The notes below the pieces were generated by a model. The model ran no database searches. It was not told the DNA's origin and worked only from the letters and a program-made list of their open reading frames with translations. DNA of 32,064 bases from Betaproteobacteria bacterium (GTDB lineage Bacteria; Pseudomonadota; Gammaproteobacteria; Burkholderiales; Burkholderiaceae_C). Positions within the stretch are counted from its first letter, which is position 1; each line of letters opens with the position of its first letter. The stretch is from assembly GCA_009921465.1 (NCBI GenBank), contig RFXS01000011.1, forward strand, positions 1 to 32,064, written 5' to 3'. A program made the position numbers and the translations under genes. Positions 1 through 9,367 of the stretch are shown here, one piece after another.

Positions 1-478
1 GGTGCACATCATCGAGGTGCCAAAACTGGCCTTTGGCTTGGACACGATCTTCGGTCCAAAGTTGTTTGATCATGCCAATGGCTTCTTCAAAGCGCGCTCT
101 GCTTTCTTCCATGGGGACTCCAAACACCTCGAACTCTTTGGGCAAGAAAGCACGACCAAAACCAGCATCGAGCCGTCCTCGGCTCATGTTGTCGAGCATG
201 CTCAAGTCCCCTGCCAAGTGCGCTGGGTGATGAAATGCCGGTATGACCGCACCCGTCATCACGCGGATGCGTTGGGTGCGCACCGCCAAAGCCGACAAAA
301 AGACACAGGGGTTGGGCGAGTGTCCACCATAGTCGTAAAACGAGTGTTCAACGGTTTTAACGCTGTGGAAACCCAATCGGTCTGCGCATTCGGCCAAGGT
401 GATGCATTGCTGGTAGTAATCGGCCGTGGTGCTGTCGCTGGGGCGAAAAGAGGGGAAAAAATTGATGCCGAATTTCAT
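1..478 (-). CDS. LLM-class flavin-dependent oxidoreductase (luciferase-like monooxygenase), C-terminus truncated by window edge
   Basis: Reverse-complement translation from ATG at 478: MKFGINFFPSFRPSDSTTADYYQQCITLAECADRLGFHSVKTVEHSFYDYGGHSPNPCVFLSALAVRTQRIRVMTGAVIPAFHHPAHLAGDLSMLDNMSRGRLDAGFGRAFLPKEFEVFGVP...; typical bacterial luciferase-like N-terminal half with GR(L/F)xxGxGR-like segment. Open to the window edge; absent from the ORF track. Confidence 0.88.
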   Translation of the reverse strand, partial: MKFGINFFPSFRPSDSTTADYYQQCITLAECADRLGFHSVKTVEHSFYDYGGHSPNPCVFLSALAVRTQRIRVMTGAVIPAFHHPAHLAGDLSMLDNMSRGRLDAGFGRAFLPKEFEVFGVPMEESRARFEEAIGMIKQLWTEDRVQAKGQFWHLDDVH

Positions 479-609
479 GGGAGCCTTTGCGAAAAGCGAA
501 AAAATGAAACAGACAGATCAAGATAATCCAATCAGTCTTAGAGCAGTTTATGACTTTTTATTGATAATATCCAGTTGGTGTTAACAGCAGTAACTTTTTA
601 AGTTCATCA

Positions 610-1161
610 ATGACAGTGCATCGATACCCCCTGCCGGCCATGCTGCTTCACTGGATGACTGTGCTGCTTTTGATCGGCAGTTTTTCTTTGGGGTTGCGCA
701 TGGTAGGCATGGACTTCAGCCCAGAAAAGATCAACAGCTATGCGTACCACAAGTGGCTTGGCGTGACCATCTTTGGCTTGGTTGTTGTTCGAGGCGTTTT
801 CCGGTTCTTCAATCCACCGCCAGCTTTGCCGGAGGATATCGCTGCGTGGCAAAAAAGTGCGTCGGCACTGTCACACCGTTTTTTGTATTTGCTACTTTTT
901 TTGATTCCTTTGAGTGGGTGGCTGTATTCATCTGCCGCAGGGGTACCCACGGTACCGTTTGGGATGCCAACTTTGCAGTTGCCAGATTTATTGCAAAAGG
1001 ACCCGGTGTCGGCCAGCGCCTTGAAGCAAGTACACTTTGTACTCACACGGCTGCTGGCAGTGATGATCATTTTGCACATTGCAGCAGCGCTTAAACATCA
1101 CTGGTGGGACAAGGACGGCGTCATGCAAAGAATGCTTCCCAAAGTCAGATTTTGGCAATGA
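610..1161 (+). CDS. cytochrome b561 family membrane protein
   Basis: MTVHRYPLPAMLLHWMTVLLLIGSFSLGL...YAYHKWLGVTIFGLVVVRGVFRFFNPPP...HRFLYLLLFLIPLSGWLYSSAAG...KQVHFVLTRLLAVMIILHIAAALKHHWWDKDGVMQRMLP; multiple TM segments with conserved His residues typical of b561. Confidence 0.92.
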   Translation: MTVHRYPLPAMLLHWMTVLLLIGSFSLGLRMVGMDFSPEKINSYAYHKWLGVTIFGLVVVRGVFRFFNPPPALPEDIAAWQKSASALSHRFLYLLLFLIPLSGWLYSSAAGVPTVPFGMPTLQLPDLLQKDPVSASALKQVHFVLTRLLAVMIILHIAAALKHHWWDKDGVMQRMLPKVRFWQ

Positions 1162-1769
1162 ATAAACTGATGCCACAAGGTGATCGCGATGGACATTCGC
1201 AGCCAATGTCCAATGTGATGAAAGTCGCCAAATGGGCGCTTTTTTTCCTGCTTGGGCTGCTAACTCAGGTCGTTTTCGCGGTCCAGGGTGTGGACGCAGA
1301 ACGCAGCGAGATCAGCTTTGGGTTCCGGCAACAAGGGGTGCCCGGAGGCGGCAAGTTTCTTAAGTTTTCGGCCCAGGCTGTCTTTTTGCCAGCAAAGCCA
1401 GAAAGTACCCAGGCCCGCGTTGACATCGACATGACCAGTGTGGACCTTGGGGACAAGGGATGGAATCAAGATATTCAGTCTGCTGCATGGTTTGATTCCC
1501 GACAGTTTCCCATCTCTAGTGTGGTCGTCGCCGGGGCAAAAATGGTCTCCCCTGGTCGATACGAGGCGCCCGGTAAGTTAACGCTCAAGGGCGCGACCCA
1601 TGATGTCGTGGTGAGCTTTCGCAGCCGAAGTGAAGGGGCCGCTCTGGTACTGGAAGGAGAAGTGCCGCTGAAAAGGGTTCAATTCAAGATTGGTGATGGC
1701 GCTTGGGCGGACACAAGCGTTGTTGCAAATGAGGTGTCAGTGCGTTTCAAATTGGTGTTTAAAAAATAA
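1158..1769 (+). CDS. YceI-family periplasmic protein (divergent)
   Basis: ATG at 1158 overlaps the b561 stop codon; signal peptide-like VAKWALFFLLGLLTQVVFAV; YceI-like pattern (VDAERSEISFGFRQ, VDIDMTSVDLGDKGWNQDIQSAAWFDSRQFP, GKLTLKGATHDVVVSF). Confidence 0.85.
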   Translation: MNKLMPQGDRDGHSQPMSNVMKVAKWALFFLLGLLTQVVFAVQGVDAERSEISFGFRQQGVPGGGKFLKFSAQAVFLPAKPESTQARVDIDMTSVDLGDKGWNQDIQSAAWFDSRQFPISSVVVAGAKMVSPGRYEAPGKLTLKGATHDVVVSFRSRSEGAALVLEGEVPLKRVQFKIGDGAWADTSVVANEVSVRFKLVFKK

Positions 1770-1789
1770 TTTAATCTGGAGACAATCGC

Positions 1790-2365
1790 ATGAATATGCA
1801 TCAAAAATTTGTTGCTTTGGTGATGGGAATGGTTTGCAGTTTGGGCGCAGTTGCTGCCCCCGTGGCATACACACTGGATCCTGACCACACGGTGCCGCGT
1901 TTTTCTATTAACCACAACGGGTTTTCAAATCACGTTGGCATTTTCACCAAATCCGCTGGGAAAGCAGTCCTTGACATGGCGGCGCGCACCGGCAGTGTGG
2001 AGGTGACTATCCAGACGGCATCATTCGCATCTGGGCATGCGTTCATGGAAAGCGTGGTCAGGGGGAAAGACTTTTTCAATTCCGAACAGATCCCCCACAT
2101 GACTTTCAAGGGATCGCAATTCACTTTCAAGGATGACAAACCGTCCAGTGTCAATGGAGACCTCACCCTGATGGGTGTGACACGACCCGTCACACTCACT
2201 TTCACCAACTTCGCTTGTGGGCAACATCCCCGCAGCAAGAAGGATCAGTGCGGTGGAAATTTGACTGGCTCGATCAAACGTTCCGACTTTGACATGAAAG
2301 CCTATCTCCCGGTCATTGGCGATGAAGTGACATTGATGATCCAGGTTGAAGCCTTCAAAGATTGA
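1790..2365 (+). CDS. YceI family protein
   Basis: Signal peptide then YTLDPDHTVPRFSINHNGFSNHVGIF...GSVEVTIQTASFASGHAFMESVVRGKDFFNSEQIPHMTFKGSQFTF...GDLTLMGVTRPVTLTF...GSIKRSDFDMKAYLPVIGDEVTLMIQVEAFKD, classic YceI. Confidence 0.95.
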   Translation: MNMHQKFVALVMGMVCSLGAVAAPVAYTLDPDHTVPRFSINHNGFSNHVGIFTKSAGKAVLDMAARTGSVEVTIQTASFASGHAFMESVVRGKDFFNSEQIPHMTFKGSQFTFKDDKPSSVNGDLTLMGVTRPVTLTFTNFACGQHPRSKKDQCGGNLTGSIKRSDFDMKAYLPVIGDEVTLMIQVEAFKD

Positions 2366-2568
2366 TGGCGTTCAATACACCACGGCCAGGCTCAATGGCG
2401 ATATGCATTTGGGCTTGTCCGGGTGTTGGCCTGCACCATCTTTAGTTCGACCAATAACCAACCAGTTCCTCCCGCCCTCGTTCTGGTTTACCCGCGTTCT
2501 TGTATTGAACATGGTTGATAAACTGGACCTTGTTATGTCGGTCGATTAACTGAGTTCAAGGAGACGAA

Positions 2569-3621
2569 ATGACAATATCTAGACGCCAATTGGTGACCCG
2601 CAGCGCAGTTGCCACCGGCATGGTGGCCTTCCCATCACTCGTTTTGCCGCAGCAAAAGTTTGAAGTCAAGGTGGCCAATTTTGTTGGCCCTCAACACTTT
2701 CAGTCGCAGTGGTTGGTGAAATGGGGCGAAGCCTTGGAGAAAAAGTCCAATGGGCGACTGAGCTTTAAGCACTTTCCCGGTGCGCAAATGGGGCCAACTC
2801 CAAAGCATTTTGATTTTGCCCGCGATGGCACCGCCGAGATGTCGTTTTTCTTGCATGGTTCCACCCCCGGTCGCTTCCAGTTGACCGAAATTGTCAATAT
2901 GCCGTACTTGGTGGGCAGTGCAGAAATTGGCATCAAGGTGCTCAATGATCCAGAGCTGCGCACCAAATACCTGGACGCTGAGCACCGTGGCACCAAGGTT
3001 TTGTTTCTGTTCACCCACCAACCCGGCAGTGTTCATACCGCCAAAAAGGCCATTCGCAGTTTGGATGATTTCAAAGGTCAACGCCTGCGGTTTTCCACCC
3101 CAGCCATTCGAGAGTTCATTGCAGCTTTGGGGGCCACACCCGTGGGTGTGCCGCCCACAGAAGTGGCTGAGCAATTGCAAAAGGGCACCTTGGACGGCGC
3201 TTTCACCGACTATGGTGGTGCCGGCATTGCTTGGAAACTGGGCGGTATCTGCAAATTCACCACCGAGATGTACTGCTTTGTCTCCAGCTTCGCTGTGGTG
3301 GCCAACGAGGCTTGGTTTGCCAAATTGCCCCCTGATTTGCAAGCCATGGTCACCGAATCTGTCACAGGCATTGAGCGTGAGATTGGTCAAGGTTGGGACG
3401 CGCTCGACGTGCCAGGTAAAAAAGCGATGATGGACGGCGGTGGCGAGGGCATTCGTTTGGCCAAGTCCGAAGACGACAAACTTCGAAAGATTGGCGCCGA
3501 TATCACCGAGTCCAATTTAAAGGCCATGGAAGCCAAGGGCCTGCCAGCCCGTCAGGTGTACACCATGATGAAGACGTTGGCTGAAAAGCATGCCAAAACT
3601 TCTAAAAACTTTTGGGCATAA
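2569..3621 (+). CDS. TRAP transporter periplasmic solute-binding subunit (DctP family)
   Basis: Tat-like leader MTISRRQLVTRSAVATGMVAFP; ...KWGEALEKKSNGRLSFKHFPGAQMG...GQRLRFSTPAIREFIAALGATPVGVPPTEVAEQLQKGTLDGAFTDY; followed by DctQ/DctM. RBS-like AAGGAGA upstream. Confidence 0.93.
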   Translation: MTISRRQLVTRSAVATGMVAFPSLVLPQQKFEVKVANFVGPQHFQSQWLVKWGEALEKKSNGRLSFKHFPGAQMGPTPKHFDFARDGTAEMSFFLHGSTPGRFQLTEIVNMPYLVGSAEIGIKVLNDPELRTKYLDAEHRGTKVLFLFTHQPGSVHTAKKAIRSLDDFKGQRLRFSTPAIREFIAALGATPVGVPPTEVAEQLQKGTLDGAFTDYGGAGIAWKLGGICKFTTEMYCFVSSFAVVANEAWFAKLPPDLQAMVTESVTGIEREIGQGWDALDVPGKKAMMDGGGEGIRLAKSEDDKLRKIGADITESNLKAMEAKGLPARQVYTMMKTLAEKHAKTSKNFWA

Positions 3622-3668
3622 ACCCGTTTGCAATATTTCACATTTGCACTTTCAGGGTGGCGACAGAC

Positions 3669-4166
3669 ATGAAGGCACGTGACTGGGTTGAAAAGAGCAT
3701 GTTGGCGCTCGACAGCATGGCGGTGCTCATGGTGCTGGTGATGATTTTGTTGACCATCACAGATGTGAGCATGCGCAAGTTTGTTGACCATCCCATGACG
3801 GGTGTGACCGAGATGGTGGAGCTGGCCTTGGGCGTGGCCTTTTTCTTTGCTTTGCCAGGTGTTTTTTGGCGTTTTGCCCACATCACCATGGACATCATTG
3901 ACGACCATTGGCCCCAATGGCGCCCCGCTTTGCAACGCGTGGCGACAGTGTTCAATGCGGTGGTGTTGGTGGTCTTGGTTTGGAACATGTGGCAGCCCAT
4001 GCTCGACGTCATCTCTTTTGGCGATACCAGTGCCGACTTGCAAATTCCCAAAATCTGGTTCATGGCCCCGGCTTGGACGGGCATTCTTTTGTCTTTGCTG
4101 GTGGTGATGCTGCAGATGTGGCTGGGCGCAGCGCCGGAAAAGGCCAAGGAAGAAAATGGACATTGA
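3669..4166 (+). CDS. TRAP transporter small permease (DctQ)
   Basis: ATG at 3669 (track start 3612 is earlier and less likely); MKARDWVEKSMLALDSMAVLMVLVMILLTITDVSMRKFVDHPMTGVTEMVELALGVAFFFALPGVFWR...; 4-TM topology, between dctP and dctM. Confidence 0.9.
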   Translation: MKARDWVEKSMLALDSMAVLMVLVMILLTITDVSMRKFVDHPMTGVTEMVELALGVAFFFALPGVFWRFAHITMDIIDDHWPQWRPALQRVATVFNAVVLVVLVWNMWQPMLDVISFGDTSADLQIPKIWFMAPAWTGILLSLLVVMLQMWLGAAPEKAKEENGH

Positions 4167-5469
4167 ACTCATTGGCCTGCTGGCTGTGGTGGGCTTGCTG
4201 GTACTGATGTTTTTGCGTGTGCCCATTGCCGTGGCACTGCTCATCAGCGGCACCTTGGGTTATGCGGCTTCGCAAGGTTGGGGGGTGGCCTTGCGCACCC
4301 TGGCATCGGTGCCTTATGAGCTCACGGGTGCCAACCCTGGCGTAGCCTATTCCTTCACGGTTGTTCCTTTGTTCATCTTCATGGGCGCCGTGGCTTCCCG
4401 CGCCAATATGTCCAGCGAATTGTTTGATGCAGCCAACGCCATCTTCAGTGGGGTGCGTGGGGCATTGGCAGCAGCCACCATTGGTTCGTGCGCTGCATTT
4501 GCGGCGATTTGTGGCTCTTCAATTGCCACTGCGGCAACGTTTTCCAAAGTGGCCATTCCGCAAATGCGCCGCTATGGTTACGACATGGAGTTGGCAACAG
4601 GGGCGGTGGCATCTGCGGGCACTTTGGGTATCCTCATTCCGCCATCGCTGATCTTGGTGATTTATTCGTTGGTGGCGGAAGAGCCCATTGCCAAATTGTT
4701 TGCAGCGTCCATGATCCCAGGCATTTTGTTGGCCATTGCGTATGTGATTGTCATTGCCATTTTGGCCAAACTTCACCCTGAAAAGATGCCTTTGACGCCC
4801 AGTTTGCCTTGGGGTTCTCGCATCAAAGCCCTGGCCGGTATTTGGAAGTTGGCCTTGCTTTTTGTATTGGCAGTGGTGGGCATTTACCTGGGTTGGTTCA
4901 GCCCGACCGAAGCAGCAGCCGTGGCTTCTTTTGCCGCCATCGTGATTGGTGTAGCGACCCGCACTTTGGATTGGCGTGGTATTTGGGAGGCGGGTGTGGA
5001 GACGGTGCAAACCTCTGCCATGCTGTTTTTCATTGTCATTGGTGCATTTGTGTTCTCACGCTTGATCGTGTTGACCCAGTTCCCTGTTTCCTTGGTGAAT
5101 TTGGTGGAGCGTTGGCAGTTGTCTCCATTGATGGTGATCTTGGCCATCGTGGCCTTGTATTTATTGCTGGGCACATTTTTGGAAGAGGTCAGCACCTTGC
5201 TGATCACCGTGCCTGTTTTGTTGCCATTGATCAAAAGCATTGGTTTTGACCCCATTTGGTTTGGTGTGTTTGTGACGGTCATGTCCACCGTGGGTTTGAT
5301 TTCTCCGCCGGTGGGTCTAACGGTGTTCGTGGTTCAAAGTCAAAACCCCGAGGTATCACTGCAAACAATCTTCAAGGGTGTGATGCCTTTTTTGTATGCA
5401 GACATCTTGCTGTTGTTGGCCTTGGTGTTGTATCCCCCATTGGCAACTTGGCTGCCGTCGATGCTCTGA
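4156..5469 (+). CDS. TRAP transporter large permease (DctM)
   Basis: 437 aa; MDIELIGLLAVVGLLVLMFLRVPIAVALLISGTLGYA...GSSIATAATFSKVAIPQMRRYGYDMELATGAVASAGTLGILIPPSLILVIYS...LISPPVGLTVFVVQ; overlaps dctQ. Confidence 0.96.
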   Translation: MDIELIGLLAVVGLLVLMFLRVPIAVALLISGTLGYAASQGWGVALRTLASVPYELTGANPGVAYSFTVVPLFIFMGAVASRANMSSELFDAANAIFSGVRGALAAATIGSCAAFAAICGSSIATAATFSKVAIPQMRRYGYDMELATGAVASAGTLGILIPPSLILVIYSLVAEEPIAKLFAASMIPGILLAIAYVIVIAILAKLHPEKMPLTPSLPWGSRIKALAGIWKLALLFVLAVVGIYLGWFSPTEAAAVASFAAIVIGVATRTLDWRGIWEAGVETVQTSAMLFFIVIGAFVFSRLIVLTQFPVSLVNLVERWQLSPLMVILAIVALYLLLGTFLEEVSTLLITVPVLLPLIKSIGFDPIWFGVFVTVMSTVGLISPPVGLTVFVVQSQNPEVSLQTIFKGVMPFLYADILLLLALVLYPPLATWLPSML

Positions 5470-5522
5470 GATCGGGTGTCGTCCTTGTCAGGGGAGCTTC
5501 TAGCGCAAAAAGGGTTTAACAA

Positions 5523-6248
5523 ATGACCACACCAGCTTTACCACCCCTTGATCCAACCATCATCGAAGCGCTGTCACACATCACGACGGCCACCCTGACC
5601 ACGGTGCTGCTCAAAAAAGGCTTGCGCAATGTGTGGATGCGTGGACCGGCACCCATCAAAACGGGCATGCCCAGGCTGATTGGTCGAGCTTTTACCCTGC
5701 GGTTTGTGCCCGCGCGTGAAGATTTGGCCACACCTGAATCATGGGCCAACCCTATTTCCACACGATCGGCCATCGAGGCCATGCCTGCAGGCTCGATTGC
5801 CGTGGTGGACTCCATGGGTGTGAGAGATGCCGGCATCTTTGGCGATATTCTTTGTGCCCGCATGGCCAAACGCCAAGTGGTTGCCTTGGTCACAGATGGC
5901 GTGGTCCGTGACTTGTCCGGTGTGCTGCAATCCGGCCTGCCTGTTTGGTGTGCTGGAACGGCGTCTCCCCCGTCTGTGGCTGGCTTGACATTTGTCGACT
6001 GGCAACAGCCCGTTGGTTGCGGCGGTGTGGCAGTGTTTCCCAACGACGTGGTGGTGCTCGACGACGACGGCGCCGTGCTGATCCCACAAAATATATTGGA
6101 TGACATTGTCAAATCTGCCCAGGCGCAAGAGCAGTTGGAGAGATGGATCATGTCAGAGGTTGCAAAGGGTGCCGTTTTGCCGGGCTTGTATCCGCCCAAT
6201 GCAGATAATCTGGCCCGTTATAAAAAAGCCATGGAAACCGGCAAATAG
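5523..6248 (+). CDS. RraA-like / HMG- or CHA-type aldolase family protein
   Basis: AGSIAVVDSMGVRDAGIFGDILCARMAKRQVVALVTDGVVRDLSGVLQSGLPVWCAGTASPPSVAGL...VFPNDVVVLDDDGAVLIP; RraA-fold signature (GD...A...G.V.DG.VRD, DDDGA). Confidence 0.9.
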   Translation: MTTPALPPLDPTIIEALSHITTATLTTVLLKKGLRNVWMRGPAPIKTGMPRLIGRAFTLRFVPAREDLATPESWANPISTRSAIEAMPAGSIAVVDSMGVRDAGIFGDILCARMAKRQVVALVTDGVVRDLSGVLQSGLPVWCAGTASPPSVAGLTFVDWQQPVGCGGVAVFPNDVVVLDDDGAVLIPQNILDDIVKSAQAQEQLERWIMSEVAKGAVLPGLYPPNADNLARYKKAMETGK

Positions 6249-6302
6249 AGGTGCCAGGGCGCTTCTCTCAGTTTCAAAAATATTTCAAATCGTTTCCATC
6301 TT

Positions 6303-7193
6303 ATGCAGATCCCCATTGTTGACGCCCATCACCATTTGTGGCGCAAAGCTGACTTGCCCTGGCTCAGCGGTCCGATGGTGCCGCGCATCTTTGGTGAATA
6401 CGAAGCCATTCGGCGAGACTATTTATTCGATGAATTTCGCCAAGACATGGCCGATTGCGGGGTGGTGCGATCGGTTTATGTGCAAACCAACTGGCCCGAA
6501 GCGGGGGCATTGGAAGAGGTATCTTGGGTTCAATCCGTTTCAAACCAGCACCAGTTTCCCCACGCCAGCATTGGATACGCCAATTTGGCCGACCCGCAGG
6601 TCGGGCAATTGCTCGATGCCCAGATGGCCCATCCCGGTTTTCGCGGGGTGCGCCAACAACTGCATTGGCACCAAAATTCACTATATCGTTTTGCCAGCGC
6701 ACCAGACTCATTTTTGGACCTGCAGTGGCAAAAGGGTTTGGCACAGGTCCAAGAGCGTGGTTTGATTTTTGAGTTGCAAGTCTTCCCGAACCAAATGGCA
6801 CATGCCCTTGAATTGGTGCGCAAATTTCCGCAACTCACTTTCGTGTTGCTCCACGCTGGCATGCTGGTGGACTTCGCCCCCGAAACCCTGCGCCCATGGC
6901 GCGAAGGCATGAAAGCCTTGGCCGACTGCCCCAATGTCTGCACCAAACTGTCGGCCTTGAGCACATTTGCGCGCCGCTGCGATGTGGACATCTGGCAACC
7001 CACCGTGAGCGAAACCTTGTCCATGTTTGGGCCCGAACGGTGCATGTTTGGCAGCAACTTTCCCGTTGAAAAACTGTGGACCAGTTATGCGCACTTGGTA
7101 GATGTGATGGGTCAGTGCCTACGGGAATACCCGAGGGACACACAAAAAGCGGTTTGGCACGACACCGCTACGCGGGTTTATCGACTCGGGTAA
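6303..7193 (+). CDS. amidohydrolase family protein (COG3618-like, fuconolactonase/PDC-lactonase-type TIM-barrel hydrolase)
   Basis: MQIPIVDAHHHLWRKADLPWLSGP...QDMADCGVVRSVYVQTNWPEAGALEEVSWVQS...HPGFRGVRQQLHW...FVLLHAGM...NVCTKLSAL...FGPERCMFGSNFPVEKLW; DAHHHLW and (G/A)SNFPV motifs. Confidence 0.93.
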   Translation: MQIPIVDAHHHLWRKADLPWLSGPMVPRIFGEYEAIRRDYLFDEFRQDMADCGVVRSVYVQTNWPEAGALEEVSWVQSVSNQHQFPHASIGYANLADPQVGQLLDAQMAHPGFRGVRQQLHWHQNSLYRFASAPDSFLDLQWQKGLAQVQERGLIFELQVFPNQMAHALELVRKFPQLTFVLLHAGMLVDFAPETLRPWREGMKALADCPNVCTKLSALSTFARRCDVDIWQPTVSETLSMFGPERCMFGSNFPVEKLWTSYAHLVDVMGQCLREYPRDTQKAVWHDTATRVYRLG

Positions 7194-7294
7194 GCCCCAT
7201 GCGGCATAAAAGGTAACGCTGTTATATTTTTCGGCGATGCCCTTGCATTGAGCGATGTCCGTTTCAACGCATCTGGGTCCATGGAGTTTTTGAA

Positions 7295-9367
7295 TTGAGT
7301 TCAGCTGCCACTGCCCGAATAGCCGCCGATGTGGGCGGAACGTTCACCGATATTGCCATTTTTGACGAGTCCACAGGCGCTATTCGTCTGGGCAAATGCT
7401 TGACGACACCCGCTCACTTGATTGAAGGCATCAATGAGGGGGTGATCAAATCCGGTTCGGCGTTTGAGCAAGCCAATTTGTTTTTGCATGGCACCACCGT
7501 GGCCATCAATACGTTGCTCGAGCGCACTGGCGCCAAGACAGCCTTGGTCACCACGCAGGGGTTTCGCGACATCTACGAAATTGGCCGCATCAACCGGCCA
7601 GAGGCTTACAACCTGTTTTTTCGCAAACACCGCCCCTTGATCGATCGCGCTTTGCGCTACGAAGTGGACGAGCGCTTGCTGGTCACAGGAGAGGTTTTCA
7701 AGCCTTTGCAGGAGTCGGAGATGGCGACGCTGGCCGATCGCATGGAGGCCGAAGGGGTTGAGGCCATTGCCATCATGTTCATGCACTCTTACCGCAACCC
7801 CGCTCACGAGGTGGCCGCCAAAGCCTACTTCAGCAAGCGATTCCCCAAGGCATTCGTTTCGGCCTCACACGAATTGTCTCAAGAGTACCGGGAATACGAG
7901 CGCACCTCCACCATTGCCGCCAACGCTTATATAGGACCACGGGTGTCGACATATTTGTCCGAAATCGTTGACCATTTGGCGCAAAAAAAGTTTGACGGTG
8001 GCTTTCTCATTGTTCAGTCTACTGGTGGTTTGTACGACGCAGATACCGCAGGCCGCGAATGTATCCGCATGCTCGAGTCTGGTCCCGCTGCGGGCGTGAT
8101 CGGTACCCGTGACCTGTGCCGGCGCATTGGCTTGCAAGATGCCATTGCCTTTGACATGGGGGGCACCACCGCCAAGTCGGGTGTGATTTTGCAAGGCGAT
8201 GTGATGATGACCACCTCCTCCATGATTGGCGGATACACCGAGGGCCTGCCGGTTCAAATACCGATGATTGACATTCAAGAGGTGGGCACGGGTGGGGGCA
8301 GCATTGCCCGTTTGGCCGCTGGTCAATCTTTGCGCGTTGGGCCCCAAAGCGCTGGCTCCGTGCCCGGTCCCGTTTGCTATGGGCTGGGTGGCACCGAGCC
8401 CACGGTCACCGATGCCAATTTGATTTTGGGTCGCTTGTCCGCATCGCGGTTTTTGGGGGGCGACATGCAACTCGACCTGGCCCGCGCCCAGGCCGCACTG
8501 CGCACCCACATTGCAGAGCCATTGGGTATGTCGCTGGAGGAGGCCGCCGAGGGCATCATCCGCATCGCGGCATCCACCATGTCGGCGGTCGTCAAACGCG
8601 TGACCACCGAGCGCGGACTCGATGCGCGCGATTTTCCGATGGTCGCATTTGGCGGGGCAGGTCCCTTGCATGCAGTGCTGGTGGCACGTGAGCTGCAAAT
8701 GCCCAAGGTCATCATCCCCAATGCACCCGGCCATTTTTCAGCCTACGGCATGTTGGTAGCCGATCTGCGCCGCGATTACGTCAAAACCCGTTTCTTGCCC
8801 TTGGATCAGCTGGACTTTGACTTGGTCAATCAGTTGTGTGGTGAGATGGAACAGCAAGGTCAGACCGAAATCCGACAAGCCGCCGTTCGGGTGGGAGACA
8901 TCCATGTTGAGCGGGGCTTGGACATGCGCTATGTGGGTCAAGAGCATGCGGTGACAGTGGAGATTCCCTTGAGCGTCTTTCAGCAAGGCAGCAAGCTTGA
9001 GGTCAAGCGGCTTTTTGACGCGGTGCATTTACAGCGCTATGGTTACAGCTCTGATGCTGAAAAGGCGGAAATCGTCAGCATCCGCACCTCGGTCGTGGGG
9101 CAAATGCCCAAGCCAGTGTTGGCCAAGGTGGCGGCAGGTTCCAACCAACCCATGGCCAAAGCAACCACCAGACCCATTTATTTCACGGCAGAAACAGGTT
9201 GGCAAGAGGCATCGGTTTATCAGCGTGACCAACTGCAGACGGGCAACCGAATTGATGGCCCTTGTTTGATAGAAGAATACGCCTCCACCACCGTGGTCAT
9301 GCCTGGTGACCGTGTGGAAGTAGATGAATTTGGTAACTTGATCATTGAGGTGAGCAACCATGGCTGA
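7295..9367 (+). CDS. hydantoinase/oxoprolinase (HyuA-type) subunit A
   Basis: 690 aa; RIAADVGGTFTDIAIFDESTGAIRLGKCLTT...GTTVAINTLLERTGAKTALVTTQGFRDIYEIGR...FDMGGTTAKSGV...GTGGGSIA...GPGPVCYGLGGTEPTVTDANL...MVAFGGAGPLHA. TTG start codon proposed at 7295. Confidence 0.96.
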   Translation: MSSAATARIAADVGGTFTDIAIFDESTGAIRLGKCLTTPAHLIEGINEGVIKSGSAFEQANLFLHGTTVAINTLLERTGAKTALVTTQGFRDIYEIGRINRPEAYNLFFRKHRPLIDRALRYEVDERLLVTGEVFKPLQESEMATLADRMEAEGVEAIAIMFMHSYRNPAHEVAAKAYFSKRFPKAFVSASHELSQEYREYERTSTIAANAYIGPRVSTYLSEIVDHLAQKKFDGGFLIVQSTGGLYDADTAGRECIRMLESGPAAGVIGTRDLCRRIGLQDAIAFDMGGTTAKSGVILQGDVMMTTSSMIGGYTEGLPVQIPMIDIQEVGTGGGSIARLAAGQSLRVGPQSAGSVPGPVCYGLGGTEPTVTDANLILGRLSASRFLGGDMQLDLARAQAALRTHIAEPLGMSLEEAAEGIIRIAASTMSAVVKRVTTERGLDARDFPMVAFGGAGPLHAVLVARELQMPKVIIPNAPGHFSAYGMLVADLRRDYVKTRFLPLDQLDFDLVNQLCGEMEQQGQTEIRQAAVRVGDIHVERGLDMRYVGQEHAVTVEIPLSVFQQGSKLEVKRLFDAVHLQRYGYSSDAEKAEIVSIRTSVVGQMPKPVLAKVAAGSNQPMAKATTRPIYFTAETGWQEASVYQRDQLQTGNRIDGPCLIEEYASTTVVMPGDRVEVDEFGNLIIEVSNHG

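Noticed and set aside
2-526. + strand 174-aa ORF at the left edge
   Set aside because: Antisense to a clear LLM-class flavin oxidoreductase reading frame on the minus strand (1-478).
2635-3390. 251-aa minus-strand ORF inside dctP
   Set aside because: Shadow ORF opposite a clear DctP coding region; no recognisable domain.
7865-8734. 289-aa minus-strand ORF within hyuA
   Set aside because: Antisense to highly conserved HyuA sequence; His/Gly-rich shadow translation.
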